64,000 bases of DNA from Brachyhypopomus gauderio (Eukaryota > Chordata > Actinopteri > Gymnotiformes > Hypopomidae), in contig NW_027506974.1 in NCBI RefSeq assembly GCF_052324685.1, positions 62,501-126,500 of the forward strand, in the 5' to 3' direction. Below are positions 1-13,799 of the stretch, one piece after another. Positions within the stretch are counted from its first letter, which is position 1, and each line of letters starts with the position of its first letter. A program made the translations under genes and the position numbers. The notes beneath the pieces are model-generated. The model worked only from the letters and a program-made list of their open reading frames with translations. It searched no databases and was not told where the DNA came from.

Positions 1-1729
1 GACTCCGACCTCCAAATATGAAGGAAAGAGAGTGAATGTGTGAAGGCAAATTCTGCATTTGAGTAGGAAAGGAAAACATCGTATTTCACCTCAGGTTTGC
101 GTGTACTATTGTTACACCAATTTTCTCTTTAAAGGGAACTTTGATAGCCAATGGGGACTTTCCTCAGAAGTGATATCAGAATCAGGAGTGATCTCACAGA
201 AGATGGCACACGTGCAGAGTACTATTTACTGCTTACCAAACCACTAAACCCAGCATAGGTCAGCATTAAAACCACACAACACAACTCAATACGATGCCAC
301 TAAAAATTTCATCTGGACGTCTATTTGTGTATGTGGGAAGGTACACATATAAACACAAACAAACCAGGGTTATTCTTTCTAAAAGACCCCTCCTGCTGGA
401 ATGTGCAGTATCGAAGAAGAATGTCTCTAATATTTAAAGGCTAACAGTGGCACAAAAACCCAGCTGAAGGACCACGCTCTCTACAAACAAACTATCCTGA
501 AAAAATATCCCCATCACACACTCCAGACAGTTCATGCAGATTTCTGCTGCAAAGCACTTCTTTGAGATACACAATTATCAAGCATCTAAAACCTCAAAGC
601 CATAAGCAAATATGACTTCCAATGGCATGTCTGCTTGCGCATCACGCACCTGAAGAAATATGGCTCCAAACTGCAGAACACATCTCTTATTGACCACCTG
701 GTCTAACCCAATCAATAACGCATTTGCCAGCTCTGAAATACAATCCACTTACAATAGACTCACTAACTGCAAGAAAACACAGACTTAAAACTTTTATTAA
801 TATCTCTTTCCTTTATGTTTGTACTCAGTAATCCTTGGCAGGTATGTCTGTCTAAACGTGTTACCGAACAAAACAAAAAAAAAAGCCCAACAAAACACAG
901 CAATGCACCAGGCTGACTTGAACAAATTGGAGCATGTTATCCAGTAGATGTCTGATTCAGGGCCAAACGCCTGTTCCCATCAATAGGAAACCCCACTCTC
1001 TTCTCTTCTTCAAAGGCAGGACCCGTCGAATCCTTCACGTGGCTCACCGATATTCAAGCACCACGGCAGAGGAGGGGATGAGGGGTAGAGGAGAGGAGAG
1101 GAGGAGGGGAGGGGTAGAGGAGAGGAGAGGAGAGGAGGAGGGGAGGAGGGTGAACAGAGTGCAAGTATGTGCAGGAATTACACGAAAAAGCAAAATGAGA
1201 GGTGACTCTGTATGGCTTTCCGTTAGACCGATTGGCACTGAATTGACAGTTTGCAAGGACACGCCTCATGACTTCATAACTCCATCTGATACATTTGGAT
1301 AAGACTTTGCACTCAAGTTCTGCCTGATCCATTTTCCCTTTTCTCTCTCTCTCTCACTCTTTCTCTCTCTCTATCTCCTTTTTTTCCCTTGTCAGACAAG
1401 CAGTCCAAAGGAACTGAGGGACACAGGGTGCTGAGATTGAAGCATCCGGCTGATGGTGCAGCTCCAGCTCAGTAGTGTAGTCTCAAAGCCAAAGAATCCT
1501 CAACAGAGATGCACACTTCTCCACATACGCGTGCTCTTGCCATTCACAAACCTCTCTCAATCTGCCCAAATCGACATGTAGACAAAGACGAGCCAAACAG
1601 TTCCGTGCCACTGGGCACACAGTGAGTAATGCATGACAGATACTTAATAGTTACAAGAAGACAAGCTATGCTCACTAGGAGTGGAGGTATGAGAGATCTA
1701 TTTAAAGACTCTCTGCATAACTAAAAAAG

Positions 1730-1731
<2 letters not shown>

Positions 1732-1788
<57 letters not shown>

Positions 1789-1890
1789 TGTGTGTCTGTG
1801 TGTGTGTACTGAGATGTGGAAGGACAATCTTGCTGAGATGTATCCAGACCCACTTCAGGACATCAGTGTAGTGCATCCCAGCTAGATGAC

Positions 1891-1948
<58 letters not shown>

Positions 1949-2067
1949 ATCATTCAGGATTATAATCCATATCACCACATTTTGGTATACAAACTTCTGA
2001 AAAGTCTGTATACGTTTGTGGGTATTTGTTTGTGTGAAAATGTGTAAATGTGTGTGTGTGGGTGTGT

Positions 2068-2130
<63 letters not shown>
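1732..2130. repeat. three TG/CA microsatellite blocks in opposite orientations
   Basis: A (TG)n block at about 1732-1806, a (CA)n block at about 1893-1947 and a (TG)n block at about 2049-2130 lie within 400 bp. The first two, and the last two, are mutually complementary, so the tract could fold into hairpins. The apparent Thr-His and Cys-Val open frames here come from the dinucleotide repeat and are not genes. Confidence 0.9.
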
Positions 2131-2132
<2 letters not shown>

Positions 2133-2699
2133 CGCAACTGAACTGGCTGAATTCCCAGGTCTCAACAATGGCGACAGAGTGGACCTACTGCAGCTCCTGT
2201 TTGGATCTCTGGGTAGAGCGGCAGGGGAGCATCACCAGTGTTTTCTGAATGGCCCACAGATCCTGCGGTGATCCTGCTGTAGGACTGCTAGGCACCCACA
2301 AATGCACAGGCTATACTGCACAGATGACTTCAGCTCTACTGATGGTGCTAAAAACTCTGCGGCCCAAACATTCAGAAACTATTTCACCCCTGTTAGAGGA
2401 GAGCAGAGCATGCAGAGAAATTCCTCCAAGCACAACAACAAACTCCAGTTCTGTTGAGTCTGTTTCAGCACACACAGGCCACAGCATAGCCTGGAAGTTG
2501 CCCCAAGGAGAGTCTTAATCACAAAGGGCTTGGTCTCAGTTCAAGTGATGGGTAGTCTTGGGCCGGTGGAGATACTCATCCACTTCCACAGAGTTCCTGG
2601 GAGGATGCAGAGATGACACAATGGATTCAAAAGAGTTTACCTACAACAGGCATTTAAGGAATCGTTCCATTTTGTAATAGTAATTAGGATGGAGATATT

Positions 2700-2758
2700 T
2701 GTGTGTGTGTGTGTGTATGTGTGTGTGTGCGTGCGTGCGTGCGTGCGTGCGTGCGTGA
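2700..2758. repeat. (TG)n followed by (TGCG)n microsatellite
   Basis: A TG run passes into seven or so TGCG tetranucleotide units. The compound repeat has no coding meaning. Confidence 0.85.
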
Positions 2759-5700
2759 GCTAGATGAAGGTCAAGGCCATCAATCACACCCCACGTGTGT
2801 TTGCATGTGCTTCAGTGTGTAATCTCAGTGCAGGAGGTTGGGGCAGTGGGGTGTGAGAAAGGTGATACTCTGTGTACACATCACATTTTATTCATTTTGG
2901 TTGCATTAATAGTACTAAAACATTTTTGTTGTTGTTGATGTTCTTAGCAATTTGATGATAAGCTAATAAACTGTGATTGGTTTCTTTTCTGTCCTCTCTG
3001 CTATAAGCCACAGAGGCCTTCTCACAATAACACACTGCGATACCAAAAACAAAAAGCAATTTCAGGTTACAACAAGTTCTCATCTCTATACTTAGATGAG
3101 GTATGAACAAAGCATTACAAAAGCATTTCATTTTTTTAATATGCAACACAATACATAAAAAAAAATCTCAGAAAATAGTATTAATGTACTTTCTAAATGT
3201 ACGCTCAATTCACAAACAAATCTAACGACTAACACGATGCATATTGCCAAGGGCAGCGTGCATTTAGAGGAGCGCGTACTGAACGGAGCGGAACTCAACA
3301 ACACACCGTCCTTCATTTCAGGGATCCTGAGCGTGTTCCCAGCACCAAGCTGGCGTGCGCAGCCCCCCTGGAACATTACAGGAGGATAATGGCATGTTGA
3401 GTCTCCACTCCATGTCATTCCAGGAGCGGTGCCACCGCGGCTCTAGAGCAGGACGCCATTATTACGCTATTAGTAGCATTATCCGTCATCACCATGCGGA
3501 CGAGCCTCGCATGCTAATATCTACTCACAGCCTGTCACTGGATGGGTCGCAAGCGTGCACGGAGTGGGCGTTCGTGCGGTGCCACTCTGGACCCAGGAGT
3601 TCAATGACAACAGAGCTGCTAGACATTAGCCCCAAGGAGAAATATACAGTCTAGTCGGTTTTATTTAACAGGGACTCAGCAAGCATGTGGATGAAGCACT
3701 GTGTCTTTTTATTATGTTCAACTGCCTTGACATTTTGGAAACACTGGAGTTTTCATTCCATGACTGGATGATCCACGGTGGCACAACATCAAAATGACCA
3801 GTGTGATGGCGGAGACTTCAGTTCCCCGCGTGCTGCCTCTAAGAGAGTCTCAAACCGCCGTCTCTCATTAGTCTATTCCGGTTAAAACGCTAGGTTCATG
3901 GCCAGTTCAGATTCATGTAGACATTACAAAGCAAAACAGCTCACTAGATTTTGTGAAGAGAATCATTATGTATGCTCACTGCCCTCACACTGTCATCTCC
4001 TGTCCAGGTCCAGGTCCTGCTCACTACACATACAGATAATAGCCGGTTGTCCAGGAGAGATGTACAAAGTTAACTGTTACAGAGTTTGGACCAAACTGAG
4101 AGACCTTATTCTGACTGACTGCTGGCTTTGTTCTGAGTAACACAGATCCACTCATGTTTCTGAGCACAGAGGAAAACTGCATTAGGTTTAAAACTACATT
4201 AGGTGTTGGGCTGAGTGCCTACCCTCTGGTGAACTGTTTTTCTCTGTGGATTCTCTCTCTCTCTCTCTCTGACAGTTCCATGTGTTTAAAATTCATGACA
4301 GTAAGATAGCTGCTCTTCTGGCTGAAGCAAACTTGTAGTCTGTGAAACTATTCAGCTGACACAGGGTTTCTGACAGATTACTCACCAAAAAACTTTGTGG
4401 AAATTTGTTTTATATATAATTACCAAGAGGTGAGTTTTGAAATTTATTAACTGCATACTATTAGCAATGTTGACCCATAAACATGGCTGGCACTTTTCCC
4501 ACAACCCTGCAGCTCATTTGGTTACAGGAGCATTCACCTTAACCGCACATTCTGTGTGGAATAACTCACATCACCAATCCCACCATACATTCAGAGTTGT
4601 TTTTTAGCTGGAATGCACTTATTGCCGAAACGTCAAAAAGATCTAGAATTGTTGCATTTCTCCATTTTTGGGAGGGAGGTGTTCACAGCAAACTTAAAGC
4701 CTCACAAAAACTGTTGAGAAAGGAGGAGAGAAACACGGAGGAGCTTCATTTGAGCACAGCAAACAGAGGAGGTTCCTTCACAGTGTGTGGAGCAGGCTGG
4801 CTGGTGGCTAGAGGACAGGGCTGTGCTGGGAGGCATACCGCACGTCCCCTGAACGGAGGAGACCAGTACAAGGTGACCTCAACCTCCAAGCACAGGGCCT
4901 GCTACTCCTCAACCTCTATCTCCTTTGTTCGCTCTGGAGAGCCTCTACTCTCATTCCCTTCATCCCTCCTTTCTTCTTCTTCTTCTTCTTCTTCTTCTTC
5001 TTCTTCATTTCCTCTCACTCCATTTCCTTCTCGTTTTGTTTAAAATCTTTCTCTCCCCCCCCCCTCCCTGGTTCTGTACAGTGAACGTCAGACAGATAAA
5101 AAATGAAATAAAATGTATTGTTTTTCTGACCAAAAAACAAACAAACAAACAAACAACAACAAAAAACAGGCATTATAGATATGAGGTTAAAAAAGAACAA
5201 AGCAGTGAAACTCTTACCCAAAACTGAAACTCCTGCCGTTCTGACTCACCCTCTGTGAGGAAAGGATCTATACAGCTTCTTTCACAGCTGTTAGCTTAGC
5301 GAGGAACGCTATTGTGTCCCTATCAGACAGCCTCCAATAGCTGAGACACTTTTAGAACTCCCATGTCAGATGCAGTGGTCAGCAAGAGGTCTCGTCTCCT
5401 CACAAATAACTGTAATCGGCCTTATCCACAGGCCAGCATGGCTCTACAACGCTATCTTATCACATCCATAATACTTCGCCAAAGACTATCTCCAGGGACA
5501 CATGGAAGAAAAACTGCCACTAAACCAGCAACAGCCAGTGACATAAATCACGGGGAGAGTGCTGAATTGATAAGGCCTATCTCCCTTAAACTTAAAACCA
5601 CCAAACACTTTTTAGGTGAGGAGAGCTACCCTAATTTCAAATTCAAACCGTCATTATGCTTTGGAGATAACACAGAAATCTTTGGGTAATCATAACAGTC

Positions 5701-6824
5701 TTCACGTTAAAATCACAGGACTAAGAGCCTTGGCTTCTTTTTTCTACAGCTGCATGTTTTAAATAAGAAATAAACACTTGGACAAAACTGAAATCCACAT
5801 CTGAAACTGAAACTTCTCAAACTATTTGATCTTGCACCAGCAACATCTATACAGAAACTGTATAGAAAGTATTTAATCCAAACTGTAGTGATTAGATTCC
5901 TTTTATAATCTTCTATAGCAATCCAGGTCTTTATCTCATGTCCAGTCCTCCAACACCAGCAATGGGAGACCATGCAACATGGGCTCTGAAAAAGAGAGTC
6001 TGATTCTTCTGTCACAGTTTAACATTTTCCTTAGGAAAGGGGGAAAAAGAAAGCCAATGCTGTAGAGTGGATAAATCTCCCATTTTAAGAGCTCCTAACT
6101 ACATGTGGCCTGGATGAAACAGGTCTTTTTACTGTACTCATACACACCCCATAATAACCTTGCTTTCCAAAGTCGGGGGTCAAAATTATGACCGAATGGA
6201 AAGAACATTCCTACATTTACCTGAACCTTCTAAACTTGACAGGAACCGTAGAGCTAAGTGACTAGCCGGCATCAGTTCCCTCCTCTTTTTTGGTAGCTCT
6301 CTGGAGCCAGTCACCTCGCCTAATGCTTTGCATTAAAAGGAACAAATGGATGTCATCCACTCTTCTCATGTCCAGTTCCTCAGTGGTGGAACGGTCTTCC
6401 CAACTCTATCTGCTCTGCGGTGTCCCTCACAATCACCAGCAGACTCCTGAAGATTCTGAGCGTACCTGGATGTCTGATCACTCTTTGAGCTCAAGACCCC
6501 AGGCCTTCACCGACAGCCCAGTTCTCCTGGGTCTTGTTTCAAAGATGTCTGTACTGTGTTTACACTGTCCTGTCCGCTGTATTATCTAGCACTCTTTAGA
6601 TATTCTAGATATTGGGTGATAATTTCAAACCGGGTATTATATTTTGACTGTGTGACTGTATATCTTGGTTGTAATACAGACTGTATCCTAACTGCTAACT
6701 TTGATGTAGAACCTTCCCCACTGCCAGCACTAACAGTCCTGCTCATGATTAACGTTTTGGGGTTGTTGTTTTTTTTTGCATCTTCAATGTGTCTTGCACT
6801 TTTTGTCTGTTAAATCACTGGAAG

Positions 6825-6955
6825 CATAGCTCAGTAGGGCTGGTGCTAAGCTTCTTTCTCTGATGGCCATATATTTTGTCTCAGCTGAATGTTCTTTCTT
6901 TTTTTTTTAGATAAAAGCATCTGGCAAATGAATAAATGCAAATATAAATGTACAT
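6825..6955. repeat. teleost interspersed repeat with 'gcatctggcaaatgaa' tail
   Basis: The segment begins with a tRNA-like run (agcatagctcagtaggg, similar to a pol III A box). It ends in the 'aaaagcatctggcaaatga' tail followed by A-rich short repeats, which I recognise as common to many teleost short interspersed elements. The family is not resolved. Confidence 0.4.
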
Positions 6956-9900
6956 TCAAGGCTGTTCCATACTATTGACACATTTTTGCTTATTTCCTGT
7001 TCAGACATAAACTCAACGATATTTAGAAGCTAATGCACTACATTAGATGTTCTCTGCATCAAGTCACTGGAACATTTGAAAAGGTTCAACTCAGTACAGC
7101 TGTGCTCAACACTACATAAATCTGGCAACAAACTAAGCAAACAAAACGAGTTTGCAAGCTTTGGTAGCGTGCCCCATCATGATAGAACTTCTGATACTCT
7201 GATCCAGGTCATTGCATGAGGTTTTATACTCCAAGAACCTGGCAACGAGTCCAGACTTTCATTCCTCATTCTTCTTATTGACAGAATAATTCACAGTAGT
7301 TACAGTAGTACACCTTAGGATTAATGTAAAATTATAAGGCTGGGACTGAAGAGATTAACCACAGCTTCACCAGGTACACAGATTAACCCAGCCAAGCACT
7401 TGCTCGTGTTCCGTACATGTTTTTTAGTGCACCTCTGGGTCTCAAACACGGCAGGAAATGATGGAAACAGGTTTGTGTGCATGCACCGTTCAAACACTGC
7501 ATGATCTGCAACTCGGGTCGCTCATGGTCCTGCCTTCATCTGAGCTGGTGGTGGCCACGCAGCGAGAGGTTAGCCGTATGTGGCCTTCTCATTGGAGAGG
7601 ACCGATATGAGCCAAGCAGCCGCATACATGGGACTCTCACCTTACTTATTTGTTTGAGATATGAGAAAAGCAGAGATATGGGGAGGGGTAGAGACAGAGA
7701 TGGACAGAAAGAGAGAGAGAGAGTGAGATGGAAAGACAGAGAGTAATCCTTTAACTCCCTCTCCTGATGTCAGGGGTTGGATCTCCATCTCAGCAGCTGG
7801 TTCTGAGGTTTTGGCGTTGGCTGCCAAAAAGACTTGAGTCTTGACAAAACGCCCCTCAAAACACAGATTATAACTATCATAACTCAGTTTAAATGAGACT
7901 CTAAAAGCCAAAGTGAATGTGGGTCATCAAAGCTGAGGACATTTTTTTGAACCCAAGACAAGTGTGTGCAAATCTAGTTATTCTGCACGAACACCCAGAG
8001 TTAGATTGTATATGATTTTGCTATGTTGGCAAAGTACAAAGCGCTGTGGAAAACACATTCCCCCCCCAGCTGATAACTGTTACTTCTCGTAAAAAGTTTG
8101 CACTAACATTTGGTTCCATGTAGGATGAAGGTCCACTGGCTACACCCTACAAGGGAGCAACCACTGGAAACAAACCAGAAGGGGAGAAAAGAAACCTTCA
8201 TCAGAGTCTTCTTCAGAGCTTTGTAAAGGGAGAAACGGCAGGGCTAGTGGTGCAGTATTGTTCTAGCAGCAGCTGTGTCTAAAACGTGACTCAAACGCCA
8301 ACCACGGGCATGGCGGAAAACAAAGCCCACCGAGCCAGGCTGGAATGGGCTGGAACCGAAATCACGCTCTATGAGAGGCCCAGTGCTGTGAAAGTCAATG
8401 AGTTTATTCGTTCAGCTTGGGGACAAATTATCTGTTCCAGATGTTTGCATTTTCTGTTCTTGGGGTGGACCGAGGAGACCGAGGCCGAACATCCAGAAGG
8501 CAGCAGCCGGCCTCCACCTGTCCCGGGCTGGAGTTCGCTTTCACGCGCGAGCTCGGCCCCCCCCCCCCCCCCCACCCTCCTCTGATGGAAGACTTGCCAC
8601 CACAGCTGTCGTAGGCTCAATAGCTCTCCTTTAATGAAGCCTGGCTGTCTTCCCCAAGCATAACGAAGATTTTCCAATGTAGTGGGTCAGACAGTTACTG
8701 CTGTTGTTATTCCCACAATACAGGGAGCTGCCGCTTTTATTCATGTCTGTGTTGCGTTTGTGTTTTGGTTTTTTACAGCATAACACAAGCAAAATTCAAG
8801 TGAAAAAGCAATCTTCAAGTGAGTGGATATTTCAATCTTTCAGTTATCCAAAAAAAAAAGAAATGTGTTTTTTTTTCCCCAGGTGGGTGTCTGATGAAAC
8901 TCACCTGTCTGACCATGAAAAAGTGATGGATAAGATGCAGATGTCCAATTAAAATGCAAAGTGCGAGAACAAAATGTTTAATCACACATGTACACTATGC
9001 ACAGGCATCTTCACAAGTTAAGCAAAATAAGCCATGGGATAGCCACAATGCTCATCAAAGGAAGTAATAATTATTTAATGGTGACATCTTAAGACAACAC
9101 TGCAACCCAGAGATGGCAATAAGCATTTACCCATAAACCCATAAATGAAAATATGAAAATAATATTTTTTTAGGAAATTAATGGAAGGACGTACACATTG
9201 CTCAACGAAATAACTTATTTTAAAATGCTATTGATTTAAAGTCAACACAATGCATATGAGTGAATAAATATCAACACTGAAAAAAGTGATGGTTAAACAC
9301 AACACTGCAAAACGTGCGCTTTAATCGCTAACTCCCAAAGGCAATATGTCACCATAACAAAAGTTTGAACTATATCACTGGTCTAGATCCTTTATTCTGA
9401 TAATAAAGCATCTCTCTAGCATTCGTACCTCAGATACGGATCCCCAGAGCTATATAAACGGCCCAGCCCAGAAAAACTCGGCCAATGAGTAAACACGATC
9501 AGGACTAAACATTCCACAGGATGTACACATTAGAGATGTAATGCAGGATAACGGAGTGCTCCAGAGACAGGAGGGAATGAAACAAACCAGTTGGTGTAAA
9601 GTAAACTCATCAGTGGAAAGGAGTTAATGAGAAGATGGATGGCTAAAGGGGGTGAGCTGGTGTGGGTGGGGCATTATGCCAGTCTTCTCCTGCCTTTTAT
9701 GGTTTCCACTGCCACATTTTCACTCATCTTGCATCAGTGGCCGCAAACGAACTCACACGGCTGAGCAGAACAAGGAGGGGAGCTGTAGGCCTTCAAGGCC
9801 GTGAACATGGAGGAACTTCAGAAGAACTTCACCAGCCCAACAACCTGGTGGACTGGTACTCAATGTGTGAGTATGGACTGATTTGTTATCATAGTGCACA

Positions 9901-10448
9901 CATTCGTGATACGATTCTGAGAAGCCACCTACAAACTGCTAGAATAACGAGCAATGAAACAATATAAACAAACCACGGACCAATCAGGTTCTCCCTTAGA
10001 ACCGAGTGCATTTTTGAGTTCTAGTCAGCATACACAATACAAGCCACCAGTGTGGCAGGCAGTATTGAATGAGAAAAGTAGGTTAAACAGCTTTTCCAGG
10101 TCCTCTGAGCATCTCAGATAGCTACAATAAGAGAATTGTCGGAAAGGGGAAAGACACCTAGAATGGAAAGTGTTGAAGAGGGACATGGCATGGATTCATA
10201 ATGGAAAATAAATATACCAGATACAACAAAAACAGTGGAGAAAAGTGCAGACAGAGCAGACTGCACATGTCGTCTTCCTTCAGAAAACAAGGCAAATGTC
10301 TTCTGCTTTGGCTCATGCATCAAGGGTTCTTTCCTGATCCCGTTACCACGGCTGCCTGGCCGAGGGGATGCAGGGTGGGGCCAAACGCTTCCTGCCCCCA
10401 GCACTGGCACACAGGAAGGCTCTCACGGGAACAGGGCACAAGAGCAGG

Positions 10449-10450
<2 letters not shown>

Positions 10451-10534
<84 letters not shown>
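10451..10534. repeat. (GT)42 microsatellite
   Basis: Uninterrupted GT dinucleotides over 84 bp. Several long frames crossing it (Cys-Val or His-Thr runs) are artefacts. Confidence 0.95.
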
Positions 10535-10536
<2 letters not shown>

Positions 10537-11239
10537 CTGTGCCAGGCAAGCACAGTTGGAACCCACTCCCCATAGTCCTGGATGGGGAAATCTGGCTTTA
10601 TGGAAGGAACAGATGTAAAAACATGCAAGAACACACACACGATTACACATACACACACACCACATAAATTCACAAAAACAAACACACATGGTAAACACAC
10701 ATGAGTGATCCATGGCACGGGATCAAATGTAAGATCATCAGATGACCTATTCAGCAGATGAATAGACTTTAAAGGAAGGCTGTGGAAAGACAGCATGGGG
10801 CAACCGACACAGACAAACTCCTCACACACACACACACACACTTCCCTTTATCTTATAAAAATATCATGATGTCATCTACAATGAACTGGTGATGATCTTC
10901 CTCAGTATGTTAACCCTTTCAGGCCTTGGGGGGGCACATTAGACATGCACACAGAGATTAAGTTCATATGCTCTCCTTTCTGCGTAATCTCACCTAGCTC
11001 CCAGTTACGCTAGTGCAGTTGTGTCTGATAATGCTCTTTCCACATGGCGGAAAAGGTCCCCCGTACATCAGTACACGGACAACGCGTCTCGGTGGGGACG
11101 TGAAGCCGTCTCCCTCCCTCAGTCCTTCAGACACGGTGGATCCTGCTTCCTTCTCCCTCAGCACGTACGCTCACACTGACGGACTGCGGTCGGCACCGGG
11201 GTAGCCCACATATCCAGACACTGAGCTGGGAAAGTAAAT

Positions 11240-11535
11240 GTGTGTGCCATATTTTGTCAATTGTGATTTTTACACCGCAATCGAAATTTGTCCTCCGCTT
11301 TTAACCCATCTGTGCAGTCAGAACACACACACACACACACACTAGTGATTACTAGGGGGCTGTGGATCACACGTGCCTAGAGCGGTGGGCAGCCCTAGCC
11401 CGGCGCCCGGGAGCAGTTGGGGTTAGGTGCCTTGCTCAAGGGCACCTCAGTCATGGCCTCAGGTCTGGGAATCGAACCCACGACCCTCCAGTCACAAGAC
11501 CAGTTCCCTACCACAGGACCATGACTGCCCCAGAA
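11240..11535 (-). mobile_element. tRNA-derived SINE (minus orientation)
   Basis: Read on the minus strand, the element starts with a tRNA-like head (gggcagtcatggtcctgtgg), then a pol III B box (gggttcgattccc). The body contains the 'gaggtgcccttgagcaaggc' block, then a TG microsatellite near the tail and an AT-rich end. I recognise this arrangement as a very common teleost SINE. End positions are approximate and target-site duplications were not resolved. Confidence 0.7.
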
Positions 11536-11960
11536 TGAGAATGAGACGGGTGAAAAGAAAAGACAACGAGGAGCAGCGAGTGGCCAGGCAAGCAGGCAGA
11601 TGCACAGAGATGAATGGAGAGAAGAGACTAGCCCAACCCCGTCCACACGGGCCTCTCCGCACGCTTCCTCTGCTACGTACGGTCTACAGTCTCTGGCTCA
11701 CTCACCAAGGTTAGGATAAGACTTCTCTGGGACAGGTTAAACAGCCAGGCTGCCTAGGTCTGAGGCCATTGTACACAGAGCCTCACTGTAGTAGCTTTCT
11801 GTAGCCATTTGTATCTGATGGGACAGAGGTGGGACACCCAAAGAGAAGTTCATTCGGTTATTGTGTTTGGGTATTGTGTATCTAATTCAATTTAGTTTAT
11901 ACGTTTTCTGGAAACATCTTTGACAAGGCATTACAGGGTTCTTGGCTCTAAACGCATGGC

Positions 11961-11968
11961 ATAAAGAA
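11961..11968. repeat. 8-bp target-site duplication, left copy
   Basis: ATAAAGAA directly precedes the hAT left end. The identical octamer follows the right end at 12949-12956. An 8-bp duplication is the hAT superfamily hallmark. Confidence 0.85.
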
Positions 11969-12948
11969 CAGTGATGCCGGTAACGCGTTACTTAGTAACG
12001 CGTTACTGTAGTCGGACTACTTTTTTCAGTAACGAGTAGTCTAACGCAACTACTATTTAAAAACTAGTAGTCAGATTAAAGTTACTTATCTAAAACATCG
12101 TGCGTTACTATTTCTGCATTTCGGGGGAACGTAGGTTATATTTATTCATTCTTATTTTTTGGCTACACGTTTCTTACGCGGTTACGTCATCTCTGCTCTG
12201 CGGCGCCAAAGTCAGATGGAAGGAGAGGTTCGCCTTTAGCAGCTGGAAATACAGGCATTATTTTGATTTTATTTCGGCTAAGGAAGACAACATTAATGTC
12301 CGTTGTACACTCTGTCCTGGCGACAGAGTGCTGTCTACTTTCAAAAACACAACGTCAAACCTGAAAAAATAACCGGGGCTTGGCGGCGAACGTAAATTGT
12401 TACCGGGCGGGGTGTAAAATGGACTAAATTCAGTATTATATCGCGATCGATCGATCACCGGTGGTTGGCACCAGATCGAACTAGTAACTCACTGAATCAT
12501 AGATGTGGATCAGAGGTAAATAAACTGGATTTTTTTTTCGGCGTGAGATATCGGAAGTGTGGCGTAAGCGTGTGAAGACAGTCAAATGCGTGTGTCTCAA
12601 TGCGTGACAGTTGGCAACCCTGTAAGTGGGCGGAGTTGAACAGAAAGACTGTCTTATTTATTTATTTAAAAAACATGTAAGCCTATTTCAAGAAAAAGTT
12701 TACAAATGCCAGTGTCATTTTTGATGTTCCGGTTAAAATACATGTCAATAAAGTGAGTATTGGCAGAACTGGTAGTCATTTTCATGTTATAGGGGCGGGG
12801 GATCAGCCTCTGCTGAAAGTAACTAAAAGTAATCTAACTTAGTTACTTTTAAAAGCAAGTAGTCAGTAACTTAACTGAGTTACTTTTTAAAGAAGTAGTC
12901 AGTAGTCAGTAGTCGGATTACTGTTTCAAAGTAACTATGGCAACACTG
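11969..12948. mobile_element. non-autonomous hAT transposon with BED-finger remnant
   Basis: Both ends start with the hAT-type terminus CAGTG (CAGTGATGCCGGTAACGC at the left; CAGTGTTGCCATAGTTAC at the right when reversed). The element is bracketed by a perfect 8-bp target-site duplication, ATAAAGAA, at 11961-11968 and 12949-12956. An open frame at about 12190-12372 on the plus strand encodes a BED zinc-finger-like stretch (KYRHYFDFISAKEDNINVRC followed by TLCPGD). The Cys-x-x-Cys pair is visible and the frame then stops. No catalytic transposase domain remains, so this is a deletion derivative. An internal segment (12411-12622) is shared with another element at the end of the window. Confidence 0.85.
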
Positions 12949-12956
12949 ATAAAGAA

Positions 12957-13739
12957 GAATACTCACTTCCCAGCACCATCAGTTGTCTGAATACATTTAA
13001 AAAAACCTGTTATTGTAAAAAGTGTAAAATGCTCTATGGCGGCGTGGCTTGGGATTCCTCCGGCTTTCACAGCATTTCATAGCAAGTAGTTTTCGAGAGT
13101 GAAAATTGTTAGTGTACCGAATGATGACGACACTTTCGTGAGAAAGAAAAAAAAACCTGCCTTTTGCACTTTTCATCATCTTTCGTCATCGCGGTAAACA
13201 TTTGAAGCTAATTCTGCACACCTCCGGGTGGCTACACAAAAGTCTCCCCAGGCCCCTAAGTGCATTACTTACACCTAATGTGCCATCAACCTCTTACCCA
13301 GAGCAATCAATAGCAGGTAGATGGGCCACCTCATGAGGCCGGAGCGCTACTGCCCACCTGCTTACTGAAAGGAGCCCTGCATGAGGCTGTGTGTAACAAC
13401 GGCCCTCGGACAGAACCACAGAAGAAGCCTTGCGTGGACTAATGCTCAGACCTACAGTGGCGTGTCCCGTCAGCGCCAGAGCTCAGCGGCCTGCTTCTGA
13501 TCCTCTTTGGTGCTCCGGTCTGACACAGCCTGGGACAAAAACAAAGCCCACAGACAGGAACCCCGGGTTGCATGAGGGAAAGCCAAAGAGGCACCTAGGA
13601 GAAAAGACGCCTCTCAGGTCAGTGAGGGAAACTCACACAGTCACAACAGAAAAAAGATGAGAATAGACATGGCACTGTCACCAGGGACACGGAAGACACT
13701 AAACTGTTCCTGCACAAGAGAGCCTTAAGATCCTGTGTG

Positions 13740-13799
<60 letters not shown>

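Larger units (their letters stand above)
1..11234. other. gene-free stretch with microsatellites
   Basis: I find no open frame with recognisable protein features or a convincing chain of spliced exons here on either strand. The content is non-coding sequence with simple repeats: long TG/CA tracts near 1.7-2.1, 2.7 and 10.45 kb, GA-rich sequence at 1.07-1.15 kb, TTC repeats at 4.97-5.01 kb and a C-run at 8.56 kb. Most long open frames here are produced by these repeats. It could be intergenic or a large intron of a gene outside the window. Confidence 0.6.
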
